A DNA stretch of 64,000 nucleotides. It comes from Bacteroidota bacterium. GTDB lineage: Bacteria; Bacteroidota; Bacteroidia; Chitinophagales; Chitinophagaceae. The notes under the pieces were generated by a model. The model was not told the origin of the DNA. It saw nothing but the letters and a program-made list of their open reading frames with translations, and searched no databases. A program made the position numbers and the translations under genes. The DNA lies in the NCBI GenBank assembly GCA_029558715.1, contig JAKQEA010000052.1, positions 1 to 64,000 on the forward strand, read 5' to 3'. Shown here one piece after another: positions 18,989-28,335 of the stretch (positions are counted from its first letter, which is position 1; each line of letters begins with the position of its first letter).

Positions 18989-19660
18989 ATGAAAAAGTAT
19001 GCAATTATTGTAGCCGGAGGCGCTGGAGTAAGAATGGGAGGAAATACTCCAAAGCAATTCATGCTGCTGAAAGATAAACCGGTACTTTATTATACACTGA
19101 AAGTTTTTCTGGAAGCTTATACTGACTTACAAATTATCCTTGTATTACCGGTTGAATATACTGATATGGGCCAGGAAATAATCGATGCTTATTTTGATAA
19201 GGACAGGATAAAAATTACAGCTGGAGGTGATACAAGATTTCAATCGGTAAAAAACGGGCTGGGATTAGTGGAAGGGGAATCAATTGTTTTTGTGCATGAC
19301 GGAGTAAGATGCCTGCTCACAAAGGACCTGATCTATCGTTGTTATCAGCAGGCTGTAGAAACAGGAACTGCTATCCCAGCTGTAGTTTCAAAAGACAGTA
19401 TTCGTTTAATATCTGAGGAGGGTAACACCGCTTTTGACAGGAATAAGGTTATGCTGATTCAGACTCCACAAACTTTTCACAGTAAAATAATCGTGCCGGC
19501 ATTTCAGATTGATTATAAAGATAAATTCACCGACGAGGCAACCGTAGCCGAATCTTATGGTATGAAAGTTTCCCTGGTAGAAGGAGAGGAGAACAATATA
19601 AAAATTACACGACCTGTTGATCTGCTTATTGCAGAAAGAATAATTGAGGGAAGAGTTTAG
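18989..19660 (+). CDS. ispD: 2-C-methyl-D-erythritol 4-phosphate cytidylyltransferase
   Basis: About 223 residues from the ATG at 18989; a GTG two codons earlier is possible but lies inside the putative -7 box. The nucleotide-binding loop IIVAGGAGVRMGGNTPKQF is the IspD signature. VHDGVRCLLT and IQTPQTFHSKIIVPAF follow, and the C-terminus has FTDEATVAE, EGEENNIKITRPVDL and AERII. It adds CMP to MEP, the third step of the non-mevalonate isoprenoid pathway, which feeds quinones and undecaprenyl carriers. It is tail-to-tail with the FemAB-like gene. Confidence 0.93.
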   Translation: MKKYAIIVAGGAGVRMGGNTPKQFMLLKDKPVLYYTLKVFLEAYTDLQIILVLPVEYTDMGQEIIDAYFDKDRIKITAGGDTRFQSVKNGLGLVEGESIVFVHDGVRCLLTKDLIYRCYQQAVETGTAIPAVVSKDSIRLISEEGNTAFDRNKVMLIQTPQTFHSKIIVPAFQIDYKDKFTDEATVAESYGMKVSLVEGEENNIKITRPVDLLIAERIIEGRV

Positions 19661-19674
19661 GGTAAGAACGGCAT

Positions 19675-20595
19675 TTATCTCTTCATCCATCTCAGGTAAA
19701 ATGGCAACCGGTTTATTTTTAATGCCGGATATACTTCATGAATAGCCCCGAAACTACTATAAAAAAAGGCCAGATTACGGATGTCGGATCCTTCAAAATC
19801 AAGTAACATATTTTTCCCTGCATGGTCTTTAATAAAGGCATCAATCAAAGCATGTGAGGCGCCGATTGTTTTTCCGTTGGGATGATTGCCAACCAGTATG
19901 TAATATGCCCTGTTATGTGAGAAGAAGAATACACAGGATGCCAGCAATTCTTTATTCAGTAAAATGCCATAGGTAACAGCCATTTGTTTATCATGCAGGT
20001 AGTGATACAACTTACGAAACCTGTTTACATTAGTGGCTGCTCCTTTATCATAACCCTGCATTTGCTGTACTGCCAGTTCAATTACTTTCTCCACTTCAAA
20101 ATCTTTCTGAACTGCACATCCGGCCTGCGCTGCTTTCCGGATATTTCTTTTGACATTATCCCGGTAGTTTTGATAAATATCTTCGTAAGATTTATTTAAT
20201 CTGAGCACATAATTACTTCTATGAATGGAGAATCCCGTGGGGGCTCCGGAAATATTCCCACTGTTCAGTGATATATCAATGTATCTGAATGAAAAAGGAA
20301 TTGATTGAATAAAATTCCCCACCTTTTCTTCAGTTATTTTACTACCAAATACTCCCAGTTGTGCAGTTAAAAAGGGCTGATACAGGTAATTAATGCCGTA
20401 TTTTCTGTTCCAGGTAAGCGGCATCACAGCTTCATAATCATTTAAAACGAGGCCATCCCATTGTGTTGCCATAAAGTCCAGGTAAAAGGAATATGCATAG
20501 ATCAGTCCGTTGTCAGCTTTATCTATGCAGGCATCCCATTTCTGTTTGTCGATCTGTCGTTGAGTAAGGTATTGTATATGGAGTTTATCACCCAT
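19675..20595 (-). CDS. GNAT/FemAB-like acyltransferase
   Basis: 306 residues with a two-lobed GNAT-like arrangement as in FemAB and Acetyltransf_6 proteins. The N-lobe has KWDACIDKADNGLIYAYSFY and LDFMATQWDGLVL. The C-lobe has YRDNVKRNIRKAAQAGC, LLASCVFFFSHNRAYYILVG, then NHPNGKTIGASHALIDAFIK and LLDFEGSDIRNLAFFYSSFG. The FEGS and FYxSFGA elements are typical of peptidoglycan-like aminoacyl or acyl transferases. Its start codon overlaps the stop of the M1 peptidase gene by one base (TAATG), implying translational coupling. The substrate is unknown. Confidence 0.75.
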   Translation of the reverse strand: MGDKLHIQYLTQRQIDKQKWDACIDKADNGLIYAYSFYLDFMATQWDGLVLNDYEAVMPLTWNRKYGINYLYQPFLTAQLGVFGSKITEEKVGNFIQSIPFSFRYIDISLNSGNISGAPTGFSIHRSNYVLRLNKSYEDIYQNYRDNVKRNIRKAAQAGCAVQKDFEVEKVIELAVQQMQGYDKGAATNVNRFRKLYHYLHDKQMAVTYGILLNKELLASCVFFFSHNRAYYILVGNHPNGKTIGASHALIDAFIKDHAGKNMLLDFEGSDIRNLAFFYSSFGAIHEVYPALKINRLPFYLRWMKR

Positions 20596-23420
20596 TAAAA
20601 ATCAAGGTTGCGGTCAATTTTTCTGAAACTGAAATTAGAAATATCGATGGAGAAAGAAATTTTCTTCCAGAACCTTCCTTTCTTTTCAATTGTGGATTGG
20701 ATATAATCTCTGTAAACACTGCTATATATGAGTGGTATGTAAATATTTACTGTCTCTTTAAGTAAAGGGATGTGCAAGCCTGCATCAAATAAAAAGCGAT
20801 CGGCTTCCGCATTTTGTTTCCATGCTTCTGCATAGGTGCCGATGTCGAAGAATAGTTTCAGGGGTATTTTCACCGGTAACAGGGTTAATGGATTTACAGA
20901 TGAAGGAATAGTAGTACTGAAATTTGCTGCCACCAACCAGTCATCGGTTCTGCCCACTTTTTCTGCCAGCAGGTCTGTTCGTACTTTGAAAGCTCCATCC
21001 CGTTCCATTATTTGCTGGCTGGATATGCCTTCAAATTCATTTCGGCCTATAAAATAATCACTGTAAGTGTAATCTTCATATCCATTTGCTCCGGTCATAT
21101 TCAGGTGATAGCGGTCTGTAGCAAATTGTTTAGAGATTGTTTTAGAACCGCTGTAAAAGAATTTTCCTGCAAACAACCGGACATTTAATCCGCCTTCTTT
21201 GGCATAGTTAAAGAAATACCTGCCGGTAAAAGCAGTACGGATAAAATCCTTTCCCTGTTCCACTTTCAGTTCACCCCGGTAAGGATACAAAGCCCTGTTG
21301 TTTTCAATGACAAATTGTAATTGATTTAATGTTCTGCCCTCATGTATGGTTCTGTATTTGGTTGATATCGTTGTATCAATCCCCGTGATAACAGTGTCAC
21401 GATAAAACCGTAGCGCCTCTTCGTTGAACAGAAATGATTTGAACTGGATGAAACGGTTAAACTGACTCCTTGCCTTTTTTTCTTTTAGTGTCAACCTGAT
21501 CCCCGGTACTATCTTACTAAAACTCAGGAAGGTCTTATTGTTGTCGTTATCTTCAAATCGATCAATAGTAAAAGCAGAACCGCTAACACCAACATCAATT
21601 TTTCTGAAAGTTCTTTTTGGGTATCCGCTATAATTAATAAATCCAATACCTGTAAAATTTTTCGATCCAAAACCATACATAGGTAGTAATAAAAATTGTA
21701 TACGATTTGGAGGAAACCGGAGATTTGTGATCGTTAATCCTGCCATTAATTTGTCATAGCTATTAATTCCGACAGCAGGTAAAAGGGTAACGACGGTTTT
21801 TTTGTCAGAATTTACTCCCTTTATTCCTCCCAGCGGTCCCTGAATCACTATCCCTTTCTTTTCCCTTCCGGGTAAATTACCTTTTTGCTGCAAAAGAGCA
21901 AAAGCGGAATCAAGCTTTTGTCCGCTCACATCTTCCAACACTTTTTTCAGGTCTTCCGGCTGCGGATGTTTGAATTGCCATTGCCTGTAATACTCCTGCA
22001 TGGCTTTATTAAAGATATCAGTACCTAATTTCTTCTCCAGGTATGTCATCCATTGCGATGCTTTATAATATGCGATCAAACCATAATTAGTTGCAGTAAA
22101 ATCTTCAGAAACCGTAGCTATCGGCTGATCCTTCTTTTCTACTATAAAAGTTTCCAAAAAACTTTGTTCGGTCCGTTGTGTAAAACGTTGATCTTGTTTA
22201 TTTCGATATTTACTTTCATAATAGGAGTTCACTCCTTCATCCATCCAGGGATATTTTCTTTCATTATTGCCAACTATTCCATAAAACCAATTGTGCCCTA
22301 CTTCATGTGCAATAATATAATCAAGTGAAGGACTGTCTTCAACAGGTGATAATACAGTGATAGTGGGATATTCCATGCCACCGCCAAAACTTGCAGGCCC
22401 TTGCACCACACTTACCACATTATATGGATATTCCCCGACAAGGGATGAATAATGATGAATTGCTTCTTTTGCATTGACAACGCTGTTCTTCCAGATTTCT
22501 TTTTGTACCGGGGTATAAAAACTGAAAATATCAATTGTTTTGCCGGAGCTCAGTTTACAACTATCATAATTAACGATAAATCGTTTATCAGCAAACCAGG
22601 CAAAATCATGAACATTATTTTGCCTGTATGTAAGGATCTTTATTTCTTTTTCTGACTCCGGATATAACTGGTAAGTTGTTTTAACCTGGCCTCCGGTTGT
22701 TTTTATTTTTTGGTTTACAGGTTCCCATGTAAATGATGCTCTTGATTTCAGCCATTGTCTCTCTTCTGTATTTTGTAATTCGCCGGTTGCAGCTACTACA
22801 TAGTTTTTTGGAACAGTTATGTTTACTTCAAAGGTTCCGAATTCACTGTAAAATTCACCCTGATCAAGATAGGGCATCGGGTGCCATCCATTCTTGTCAT
22901 ACACCGCTGGTTTGGGATACCATTGTGTGGCCTGGTAACTCTGTCCTTCATGCCCGCCTCTTGAGTAATTAGAGGGAAGTTTTACATGAAAAGGAGTTGT
23001 AATGAGTATCTTCTGACCGGGCGGGAGGGGAGCAGGAAGAATTAATTTTACAATATCGATATGCTGCGGGTGATCTTCAGTTTGTGCAGTTGTATTGTTT
23101 ACCTTAAAGTCCAGTTTGTTGATATAGCCTTTATCATCTTTGCCGGAGAAATAAAATTTTGTATTACCGTTTTCCAGCAACTGATCGCTGAAAGCAGTCT
23201 TATCGTTTTTGTAGGCATTGGGCCAAAGATGAAACCAGATAAAGCGAAGTGTGTCCGGTGAGTTGTTGATGTATTCTATCTTTTCGAACCCGGTTAATGT
23301 ATGTTCTTTATCATTTAAGGAAACATCGATATTGTAATTGACCTGTTGCTGCCAGTATTGAGAAAATGCTGTGGTAAGCTGGCATTGTATTATGAGCAGG
23401 AGTAAAACGAATTTTCTCAA
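20595..23420 (-). CDS. M1-family metallopeptidase (secreted)
   Basis: 941 residues. A signal peptide (LLLLIIQCQLTTAFSQ) is followed by an M1 N-terminal beta domain (HTLTGFEKIEYINNSPDTLR). The zinc site is intact: HEVGHNWFYGIVGNNE with the downstream WMDEGVNSYYE glutamate, about residues 375-400. The substrate-recognition loop is GPASFGGGMEYPTITVLS. The last ~350 residues are beta-rich and carry no recognised domain. It is predicted to be an exported aminopeptidase-like enzyme. It is the first gene of a pair with the FemAB-like gene. Confidence 0.88.
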   Translation of the reverse strand: MRKFVLLLLIIQCQLTTAFSQYWQQQVNYNIDVSLNDKEHTLTGFEKIEYINNSPDTLRFIWFHLWPNAYKNDKTAFSDQLLENGNTKFYFSGKDDKGYINKLDFKVNNTTAQTEDHPQHIDIVKLILPAPLPPGQKILITTPFHVKLPSNYSRGGHEGQSYQATQWYPKPAVYDKNGWHPMPYLDQGEFYSEFGTFEVNITVPKNYVVAATGELQNTEERQWLKSRASFTWEPVNQKIKTTGGQVKTTYQLYPESEKEIKILTYRQNNVHDFAWFADKRFIVNYDSCKLSSGKTIDIFSFYTPVQKEIWKNSVVNAKEAIHHYSSLVGEYPYNVVSVVQGPASFGGGMEYPTITVLSPVEDSPSLDYIIAHEVGHNWFYGIVGNNERKYPWMDEGVNSYYESKYRNKQDQRFTQRTEQSFLETFIVEKKDQPIATVSEDFTATNYGLIAYYKASQWMTYLEKKLGTDIFNKAMQEYYRQWQFKHPQPEDLKKVLEDVSGQKLDSAFALLQQKGNLPGREKKGIVIQGPLGGIKGVNSDKKTVVTLLPAVGINSYDKLMAGLTITNLRFPPNRIQFLLLPMYGFGSKNFTGIGFINYSGYPKRTFRKIDVGVSGSAFTIDRFEDNDNNKTFLSFSKIVPGIRLTLKEKKARSQFNRFIQFKSFLFNEEALRFYRDTVITGIDTTISTKYRTIHEGRTLNQLQFVIENNRALYPYRGELKVEQGKDFIRTAFTGRYFFNYAKEGGLNVRLFAGKFFYSGSKTISKQFATDRYHLNMTGANGYEDYTYSDYFIGRNEFEGISSQQIMERDGAFKVRTDLLAEKVGRTDDWLVAANFSTTIPSSVNPLTLLPVKIPLKLFFDIGTYAEAWKQNAEADRFLFDAGLHIPLLKETVNIYIPLIYSSVYRDYIQSTIEKKGRFWKKISFSIDISNFSFRKIDRNLDF

Positions 23421-23469
23421 GAGATTGGTATTTTCTCAAAAATAAACCCTAATCCCGATACTTCATACC

Positions 23470-24885
23470 TTACTTTCCTTTTCCTTTAAAGATGATCCTG
23501 ATAGTATGGATCATGATCTTGAAGTCCAGTGCCAGGGAAATATTCTCAATATATAGGAGGTCGAACTTACTTCTTTCAATCATTTCTTCTACATTCTCAG
23601 CATAGCCAAACTGTACCATGCCCCAGCTTGTTAATCCTGGTTTTACTTTTAGCAAATATTTGTAAAAGGGATAACGGGGAATGATCTGGTCGATATAATA
23701 CCTGCGTTCAGGTCTGGGGCCTACGAGGCTCATTTCTCCCAGCAAAATATTCCATAGCTGGGGTAATTCATCCAACCGCCATTTTCGCATTACCTTCCCC
23801 CACTTTGTAATGCGGGGATCATTTTCAGAAGAAAGAGCAGGACCATCTTTTTCAGCATCGCTAACCATCGAACGGAATTTGTACATAGTAAATGACTTAC
23901 CCTTGTAACCAATTCTTTCCTGGGAATAAAATATAGCACCTTTGGAAGAGAGTTTTACCCGCAGCGCAATAAATAGCAAAAAAGGAAATAACAGGATAAG
24001 ACCAAATAGCGCTGCTCCAACATCAATCAACCTTTTAAAATTCTGTTCCCATTGAAGCATCAATCCTGTCTGCAGGTCAATGAGAGCGGCGCCCATTACA
24101 TTACTTGTTTTTACTGAACCCGAGAGAATATCCAGTGTATTGGGCTGAATTTTTACTTCAACATCTTTCTCACTCAGCCGGTTAATGATATTTTCTAATA
24201 GCGGTTGCTCTGTTTTTTCTAGTGCAAGTACTACCAGTTTGATATTATTGGTATCGATTATTTTTTCAATTTCATCCACGGTTCCCAGTTTGGGAATAAG
24301 TTTATGGATTCCATTCTTCCCGTTACTGTCAGGGGTTACAAAGCCGGTATAACGATAACCACCATCATGCAGGTTGTTTTCTGTTTCCCTGAAAATCCTT
24401 ACTGCATTATCCTGGCTGCCCACCATCAGCGTATTGAAAAATACTTTGCCTCCCAGAAGCTGTCTTTTTACTTTATTCAAAATGAGCCATCGGCCAAAAA
24501 ATGTAAGCAGGAAATGAAGGCAGAGTAAAACGGCAAAGGCATAATAAAAGTAGGAGTAGCCTTTTTGCGGATCAAAATCGTTAAATACAAAAACGATAAA
24601 TAAAGCAATTGTACCAATAAGACTGCAGACAAAAGTGAGAGTAAATTCTGCCAGTCTTGATTTTTTATAGAGGTAGTTGTATGTTCCCGCAATGGTATAC
24701 AGCATCAGCCAGGCTGCAGGAACTATCAGTAGTATGTAAATCCATGATGTATAGCTGATAGGATAAGCCCCTTTATCTTCCAGCATCCAGCTGCGCCAGA
24801 AATAAAAAAAAAGCCATGCTGTTGCAGCAGTCAGGTAATCAACTACCACATACCATCCTAATGATATTTGTTTTCCCGATTGCAT
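23470..24885 (-). CDS. Undecaprenyl-phosphate sugar phosphotransferase (polyprenyl glycosylphosphotransferase)
   Basis: 471 residues. Four or five N-terminal membrane helices (to about 125), a Rossmann-like CoA-binding domain (about 145-260), another helix near 285-310, and a C-terminal bacterial sugar transferase domain. The latter has the [20 protein letters not shown] and [16 protein letters not shown] motifs, then [20 protein letters not shown] and [11 protein letters not shown]. These match WcaJ/WbaP/ExoY enzymes that transfer sugar-1-phosphate to undecaprenyl phosphate, starting capsule, O-antigen or exopolysaccharide repeat synthesis. Its start overlaps the upstream oxidoreductase stop by one base (TAATG). 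Confidence 0.92.
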   Translation of the reverse strand: MQSGKQISLGWYVVVDYLTAATAWLFFYFWRSWMLEDKGAYPISYTSWIYILLIVPAAWLMLYTIAGTYNYLYKKSRLAEFTLTFVCSLIGTIALFIVFVFNDFDPQKGYSYFYYAFAVLLCLHFLLTFFGRWLILNKVKRQLLGGKVFFNTLMVGSQDNAVRIFRETENNLHDGGYRYTGFVTPDSNGKNGIHKLIPKLGTVDEIEKIIDTNNIKLVVLALEKTEQPLLENIINRLSEKDVEVKIQPNTLDILSGSVKTSNVMGAALIDLQTGLMLQWEQNFKRLIDVGAALFGLILLFPFLLFIALRVKLSSKGAIFYSQERIGYKGKSFTMYKFRSMVSDAEKDGPALSSENDPRITKWGKVMRKWRLDELPQLWNILLGEMSLVGPRPERRYYIDQIIPRYPFYKYLLKVKPGLTSWGMVQFGYAENVEEMIERSKFDLLYIENISLALDFKIMIHTIRIIFKGKGK

Positions 24886-25859
24886 TAACGGGAGATAATA
24901 TTACTACCAATCCTTTCCAGTATCTGGTGGGCTACATCCATTGCCATCAGGCCATCCATTTCTGATACAACCGTTTTTGTATTATTAAGGATAGCATTTT
25001 TAAATTCTTCCAGTTCCATTTTAATGGCATTTACCTCTGGAACAATCGGGTTCGCCATGGCAATGGTTTTTTTACCGGTAGGGGTTTCAATATCAAAAGC
25101 AAATACGTTTGTATCGCCAGGTTCTTTGAGTTTGATGATCTCTGTTTTTTTATTCAGGAAATCGATACCGATATATGAATCTTTCTGAAACAACCTGATC
25201 TTTCTCATCTTTTTCATTGAGATGCGGCTGCTCGTAAGGTTAGCAACACAACCATTATGAAATTCTATCCGAACGTTGGCGATATCAGGGGTTTCTGTCA
25301 TTACACCTACACCGCTGGCAGAAATACTCTTCACATCGCTTTTCACAATGCTTAAAATAATGTCGATATCATGTATCATCAGGTCCAGTATCACACTTAC
25401 TTCCGTTCCCCTGGGATTGAATTGGGCTAAGCGGTGTACTTCAATGAACATGGGATTCAGTTCCATATCTTTTACCGCAAGAAAAGCCGGATTAAATCTT
25501 TCCACATGCCCTACCTGGAATTTAATACCGGACTCAGCAGCTAATTTTACTAACTGACGGGCTTCTTCCATTGTATTGGCCAGTGGTTTTTCTACAAATA
25601 CATGCTTCCCTTTTTTGATGGCTCTTTCGCACCACTCAAAATGATAGGTTGTAGGAGCTACGACATCAATTGCATCACAGGCATCCATCAATGCATCGGC
25701 ATCCAAAAAACGGGGAAGCTGGTACTTTTCAGCTACTTCTTTTGCTGTTTCATCATGCGGGTCAAAAAAGCCAACAATTTCTACTCCTGAAATTTCCTTC
25801 CAGTTATTCAGGTGGAATTTTCCTAAATGTCCGACACCAAAAACGCCAATCTTAAGCAT
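24885..25859 (-). CDS. Gfo/Idh/MocA-family NAD(P)-dependent oxidoreductase
   Basis: 324 residues. The Rossmann start is [20 protein letters not shown], followed by the family signature [18 protein letters not shown] (the EKP lysine is catalytic) and [28 protein letters not shown] provides the conserved His/Asp region. Members oxidise or reduce sugars, often nucleotide sugars in glycan pathways. Tight coupling with the sugar transferase suggests it helps make the sugar nucleotide used there. The exact substrate is inferred only. Confidence 0.9.
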   Translation of the reverse strand: MLKIGVFGVGHLGKFHLNNWKEISGVEIVGFFDPHDETAKEVAEKYQLPRFLDADALMDACDAIDVVAPTTYHFEWCERAIKKGKHVFVEKPLANTMEEARQLVKLAAESGIKFQVGHVERFNPAFLAVKDMELNPMFIEVHRLAQFNPRGTEVSVILDLMIHDIDIILSIVKSDVKSISASGVGVMTETPDIANVRIEFHNGCVANLTSSRISMKKMRKIRLFQKDSYIGIDFLNKKTEIIKLKEPGDTNVFAFDIETPTGKKTIAMANPIVPEVNAIKMELEEFKNAILNNTKTVVSEMDGLMAMDVAHQILERIGSNIISR

Positions 25860-25929
25860 AACAATTTATTAATCAGCAAAGATAAAGATTGGCTGACGGA
25901 CACTGCTGATAGTTATGAACAAAATAGAA

Positions 25930-26682
25930 TCAGTTCAATACTGAAGATCTCTCAATATATGAGGGGTGATAAATGAAAACGCAGGTACCATTTTTAATGG
26001 TATTAATGATTGGCTTTGTTACCTGTACAGGAACAGCAGGACAACCCTGGCTGCGGCCGATATAACCTTGCGCATTGGCCAGTTCGGCATTTACATACTC
26101 AGCACCATGGATGACGATACCTCTTTCATAGGCATTATCGTTAATACCTCTTTCCAATCCTTCCAGTTTCAACGAATAACCATTCTTACCGTCATAGGTT
26201 TCCCTGGTAACGTAAAACCCGGGACTACTTTTGTATGAAGAATTCTGATTGGAAAATGAGGTAGCTACCTCACGGCCGGTATTTCTGCCATGTGCCACTA
26301 AAGTGTTAAAAAGCACTTTATAGTTTTTCAGATCTATAATAAACAATCTTTTCTTGTAGCTGGGCTGAGTGAAGTCGACAATAGAAATGATAGAACTATT
26401 CAACAACTTTCCTTCTTGTACCAGTTTATCAAACCCTTTTTTTGCATAGTCAAAAGCTTCCTGGCTGAGCCCTTTCAGGTTCAAGTGCAAACTATCATAC
26501 ACGGATTTCAGATCAGGTGTAAAAGAAGATGAACTGGCTGAACTTGTTATGGCAGAATCTCCCGGGTGGAAAAACAGCCGAGCACTACCAGTGGCAGATT
26601 TTGCAAATGCAAAAGGTAAATGCAAAAGACCAATAACAATAGAAGAAATAAAGAGATAAAAGCCTCTGAACCTGTTTTTCAT
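25930..26682 (-). CDS. Murein L,D-transpeptidase catalytic-domain protein (YkuD_2 type)
   Basis: About 250 residues from the ATG at 26682; a GTG two codons upstream (26688) is also possible. A signal peptide or anchor spans residues 6-28 (GFYLFISSIVIGLLHLPFAF). The catalytic region has GIVIHGAEY and YIGRSQGCPAVP, giving the conserved His and the HG...SxGC nucleophile pattern. SIVDFTQPSYKKRLFIIDLK precedes it. Such proteins are exported and are thought to crosslink or modify peptidoglycan, though activity in this subfamily is poorly tested. It is the last chromosomal gene before the mobile element. Confidence 0.85.
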   Translation of the reverse strand: MKNRFRGFYLFISSIVIGLLHLPFAFAKSATGSARLFFHPGDSAITSSASSSSFTPDLKSVYDSLHLNLKGLSQEAFDYAKKGFDKLVQEGKLLNSSIISIVDFTQPSYKKRLFIIDLKNYKVLFNTLVAHGRNTGREVATSFSNQNSSYKSSPGFYVTRETYDGKNGYSLKLEGLERGINDNAYERGIVIHGAEYVNAELANAQGYIGRSQGCPAVPVQVTKPIINTIKNGTCVFIYHPSYIERSSVLN

Positions 26683-26769
26683 AGCCACTATTTAACCATT
26701 AACCATTGAATCACTATTAGACGCCAGATAAATGCTTTTATTGTCCTGGAGCCCTTAACCTTAATCAAT

Positions 26770-26800
26770 AAAAAATGCCCGGGATACTCTCACCGGGCAG
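26770..26800 (-). terminator. Terminator downstream of the former tRNA
   Basis: Stem TGCCCGG (26776-26782) and CCGGGCA (26793-26799); on the minus strand it is followed by TTTTTTATT. No minus-strand gene lies just to its right today. It therefore probably ended the transcript of the tRNA whose 3' end survives at 26847-26864. A shorter T tract on the plus strand may let it act both ways. Confidence 0.6.
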
Positions 26801-26846
26801 TTTTGTTTGGATTTTTTGAAATACAGTCTGGGACTGCTTTTCGTCT

Positions 26847-26864
26847 TGCGGACCGGACGGGACT
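26847..26864 (-). other. Putative attachment site: 3' end of a tRNA (tRNA-Asp-like)
   Basis: On the minus strand this reads AGTCCCGTCCGGTCCGCA, the T-stem, acceptor stem and discriminator base of a tRNA; the form matches Bacteroidota tRNA-Asp as I recall it. The sequence further 5' does not form a D-arm or anticodon arm, so only the 3' end is present. Its position next to a tyrosine recombinase gene, with a terminator on the chromosomal side, fits the left attachment site of an element inserted in a tRNA gene. No matching intact tRNA is seen in the window, so the right end lies beyond 64 kb. Confidence 0.55.
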
Positions 26865-26982
26865 TAAGACCATCAAATCCCTTCCGAATAACTTTACTTC
26901 TCTTTATCTAACTTAACAGAAAATGCTGGGTTTTAAATATTTATAAACACTCCGGCATTCTTCTCGGTTTTATCTTTATACA

Positions 26983-27020
26983 ACTTGGTTTCATTTTAAT
27001 AGACCTAAAATAGACCAAGT
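26983..27020. promoter_or_regulatory. Inverted repeat abutting the integrase start codon
   Basis: AACTTGGT (26983-26990) and ACCAAGTT (27013-27020) are perfect 8-base arms 22 bases apart; the second ends one base before the integrase ATG. A TATCTTTA promoter-like box lies at 26971-26978. The repeat could be an operator or could hide the start codon in RNA. Function is inferred. Confidence 0.4.
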
Positions 27021-27021
27021 T

Positions 27022-28317
27022 ATGCGTCATCCAATCAAACTCATTTCCCGCCGTGCAAAAGTAGGGAAAAGCGGGTTAGCACCCATCAGTTTACAATACT
27101 GTTTTTCCGCTGAAAAACGAGTGGTATTAAGTACCGGAGTCAGCATCCCGCCACAGTATTGGAACCGGAAGACAAACAGGATTTCAAAAGACCTGCCGCC
27201 CGAATATGGCAATTTGCAGGAGTTGGAAACTAACCTTACCAAGCAGCTTCGCAAGGCGGAGGATATGGTGAGTTATGCATTGAAAGAAAGAAATGCTTGC
27301 CCCTTAAAATTCCTGAAAGAAAACTTTCATCTTGATAGCAGCAGATGGGGTTTTGGGCAAATGAGTGATGTAGAAAACTCATTAGATGTATTTAGACATA
27401 TTGACGATTATGCCAAATCAAAAAAGAGCTCTGTAAAACCCTGCACCATCAATGTCATTAATGCTATGAAGGCTCATCTTAAACTTTTTGAAGAGCACCG
27501 TAAAGAACTTATATCGTTTGATTCTTTTGATGCCAGGTTTTACGAAGAATTTGTTTCTTTCCTCACTTATGAGATACCACAGGTTCGGAGAAAAGAATTG
27601 ATAAGGGGGTTGAAAGCAAATACCGTGGGTAAAACCATCAAACATCTGAAGTCATTTTTGCGTGACAGAATCCGTAAGAAAATTATCCCCTTCATGGATT
27701 TAAGTTTCTTTAAAGTGATGGATGAAGAAGTGGATGCTGTTTACCTCAGTTGGCGAGAACTCTCAGTAGTTTACCATCTTGACTTATCTAATCAACCACA
27801 GTTGGAAAAGTACCGTGATTTATTTGTGCTTGGATGCCTTACCGGGTTTCGCTTCAGTGATTACACAGACATAAAGCCAGAAGAAGTTAGGGATGGAATG
27901 TTGTATGTAACACAAACCAAAACTGTTTCCTCAGTTATCGTTCCGCTAAGAAAAGATGCTAAGCATATCCTTATTGATAAATATAATATGCAAATGCCGC
28001 AGGTGAGCAATGTAAACTTTAACGAATACATCAAACAAGTGGTAAAGCTTGCTGGCATTGACGAATTGGTGAAAATAACACATAAAAAAGGGAACCGGAT
28101 TGAAGAAGAAATAAAGCCGAAGTATGCATGGGTTACCAGCCATACCTGCCGGCGTAGCTTTTGCACTAATGAATTTTTAGACGGCACACCCACCAACCTG
28201 ATTATGGCTATCAGCGGGCATAAGACGGAAAAAGCATTTCGCAGATACATCAAGGCAGATCAGGTGCAGAAAGCCCACATGATTAAAAAAATCTGGGATA
28301 ATAGGCCAGGATTATAA
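27022..28317 (+). CDS. Tyrosine recombinase (integrase of the element)
   Basis: 431 residues. An arm-type N-terminal domain and SAM-like core-binding domain precede the catalytic domain. Catalytic residues are R277 (GCLTGFRFSDY), K300, H374 and R377 (SHTCRRSF), H400 (AISGHKTE) and nucleophile Y409 (FRRYIK). All are intact, so it looks active. Bacteroidota conjugative and mobilisable elements commonly carry this type and insert at tRNA 3' ends. It is the first gene after the attachment site and reads inwards. Confidence 0.93.
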   Translation: MRHPIKLISRRAKVGKSGLAPISLQYCFSAEKRVVLSTGVSIPPQYWNRKTNRISKDLPPEYGNLQELETNLTKQLRKAEDMVSYALKERNACPLKFLKENFHLDSSRWGFGQMSDVENSLDVFRHIDDYAKSKKSSVKPCTINVINAMKAHLKLFEEHRKELISFDSFDARFYEEFVSFLTYEIPQVRRKELIRGLKANTVGKTIKHLKSFLRDRIRKKIIPFMDLSFFKVMDEEVDAVYLSWRELSVVYHLDLSNQPQLEKYRDLFVLGCLTGFRFSDYTDIKPEEVRDGMLYVTQTKTVSSVIVPLRKDAKHILIDKYNMQMPQVSNVNFNEYIKQVVKLAGIDELVKITHKKGNRIEEEIKPKYAWVTSHTCRRSFCTNEFLDGTPTNLIMAISGHKTEKAFRRYIKADQVQKAHMIKKIWDNRPGL

Positions 28318-28335
28318 ACTATAAAAAGGAGCGGT

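Noticed and set aside
26847-26925. A complete tRNA gene next to the integrase
   Set aside because: Only the T-stem/acceptor end is recognisable; no D-arm, anticodon stem or matching 5' acceptor half follows on the minus strand.
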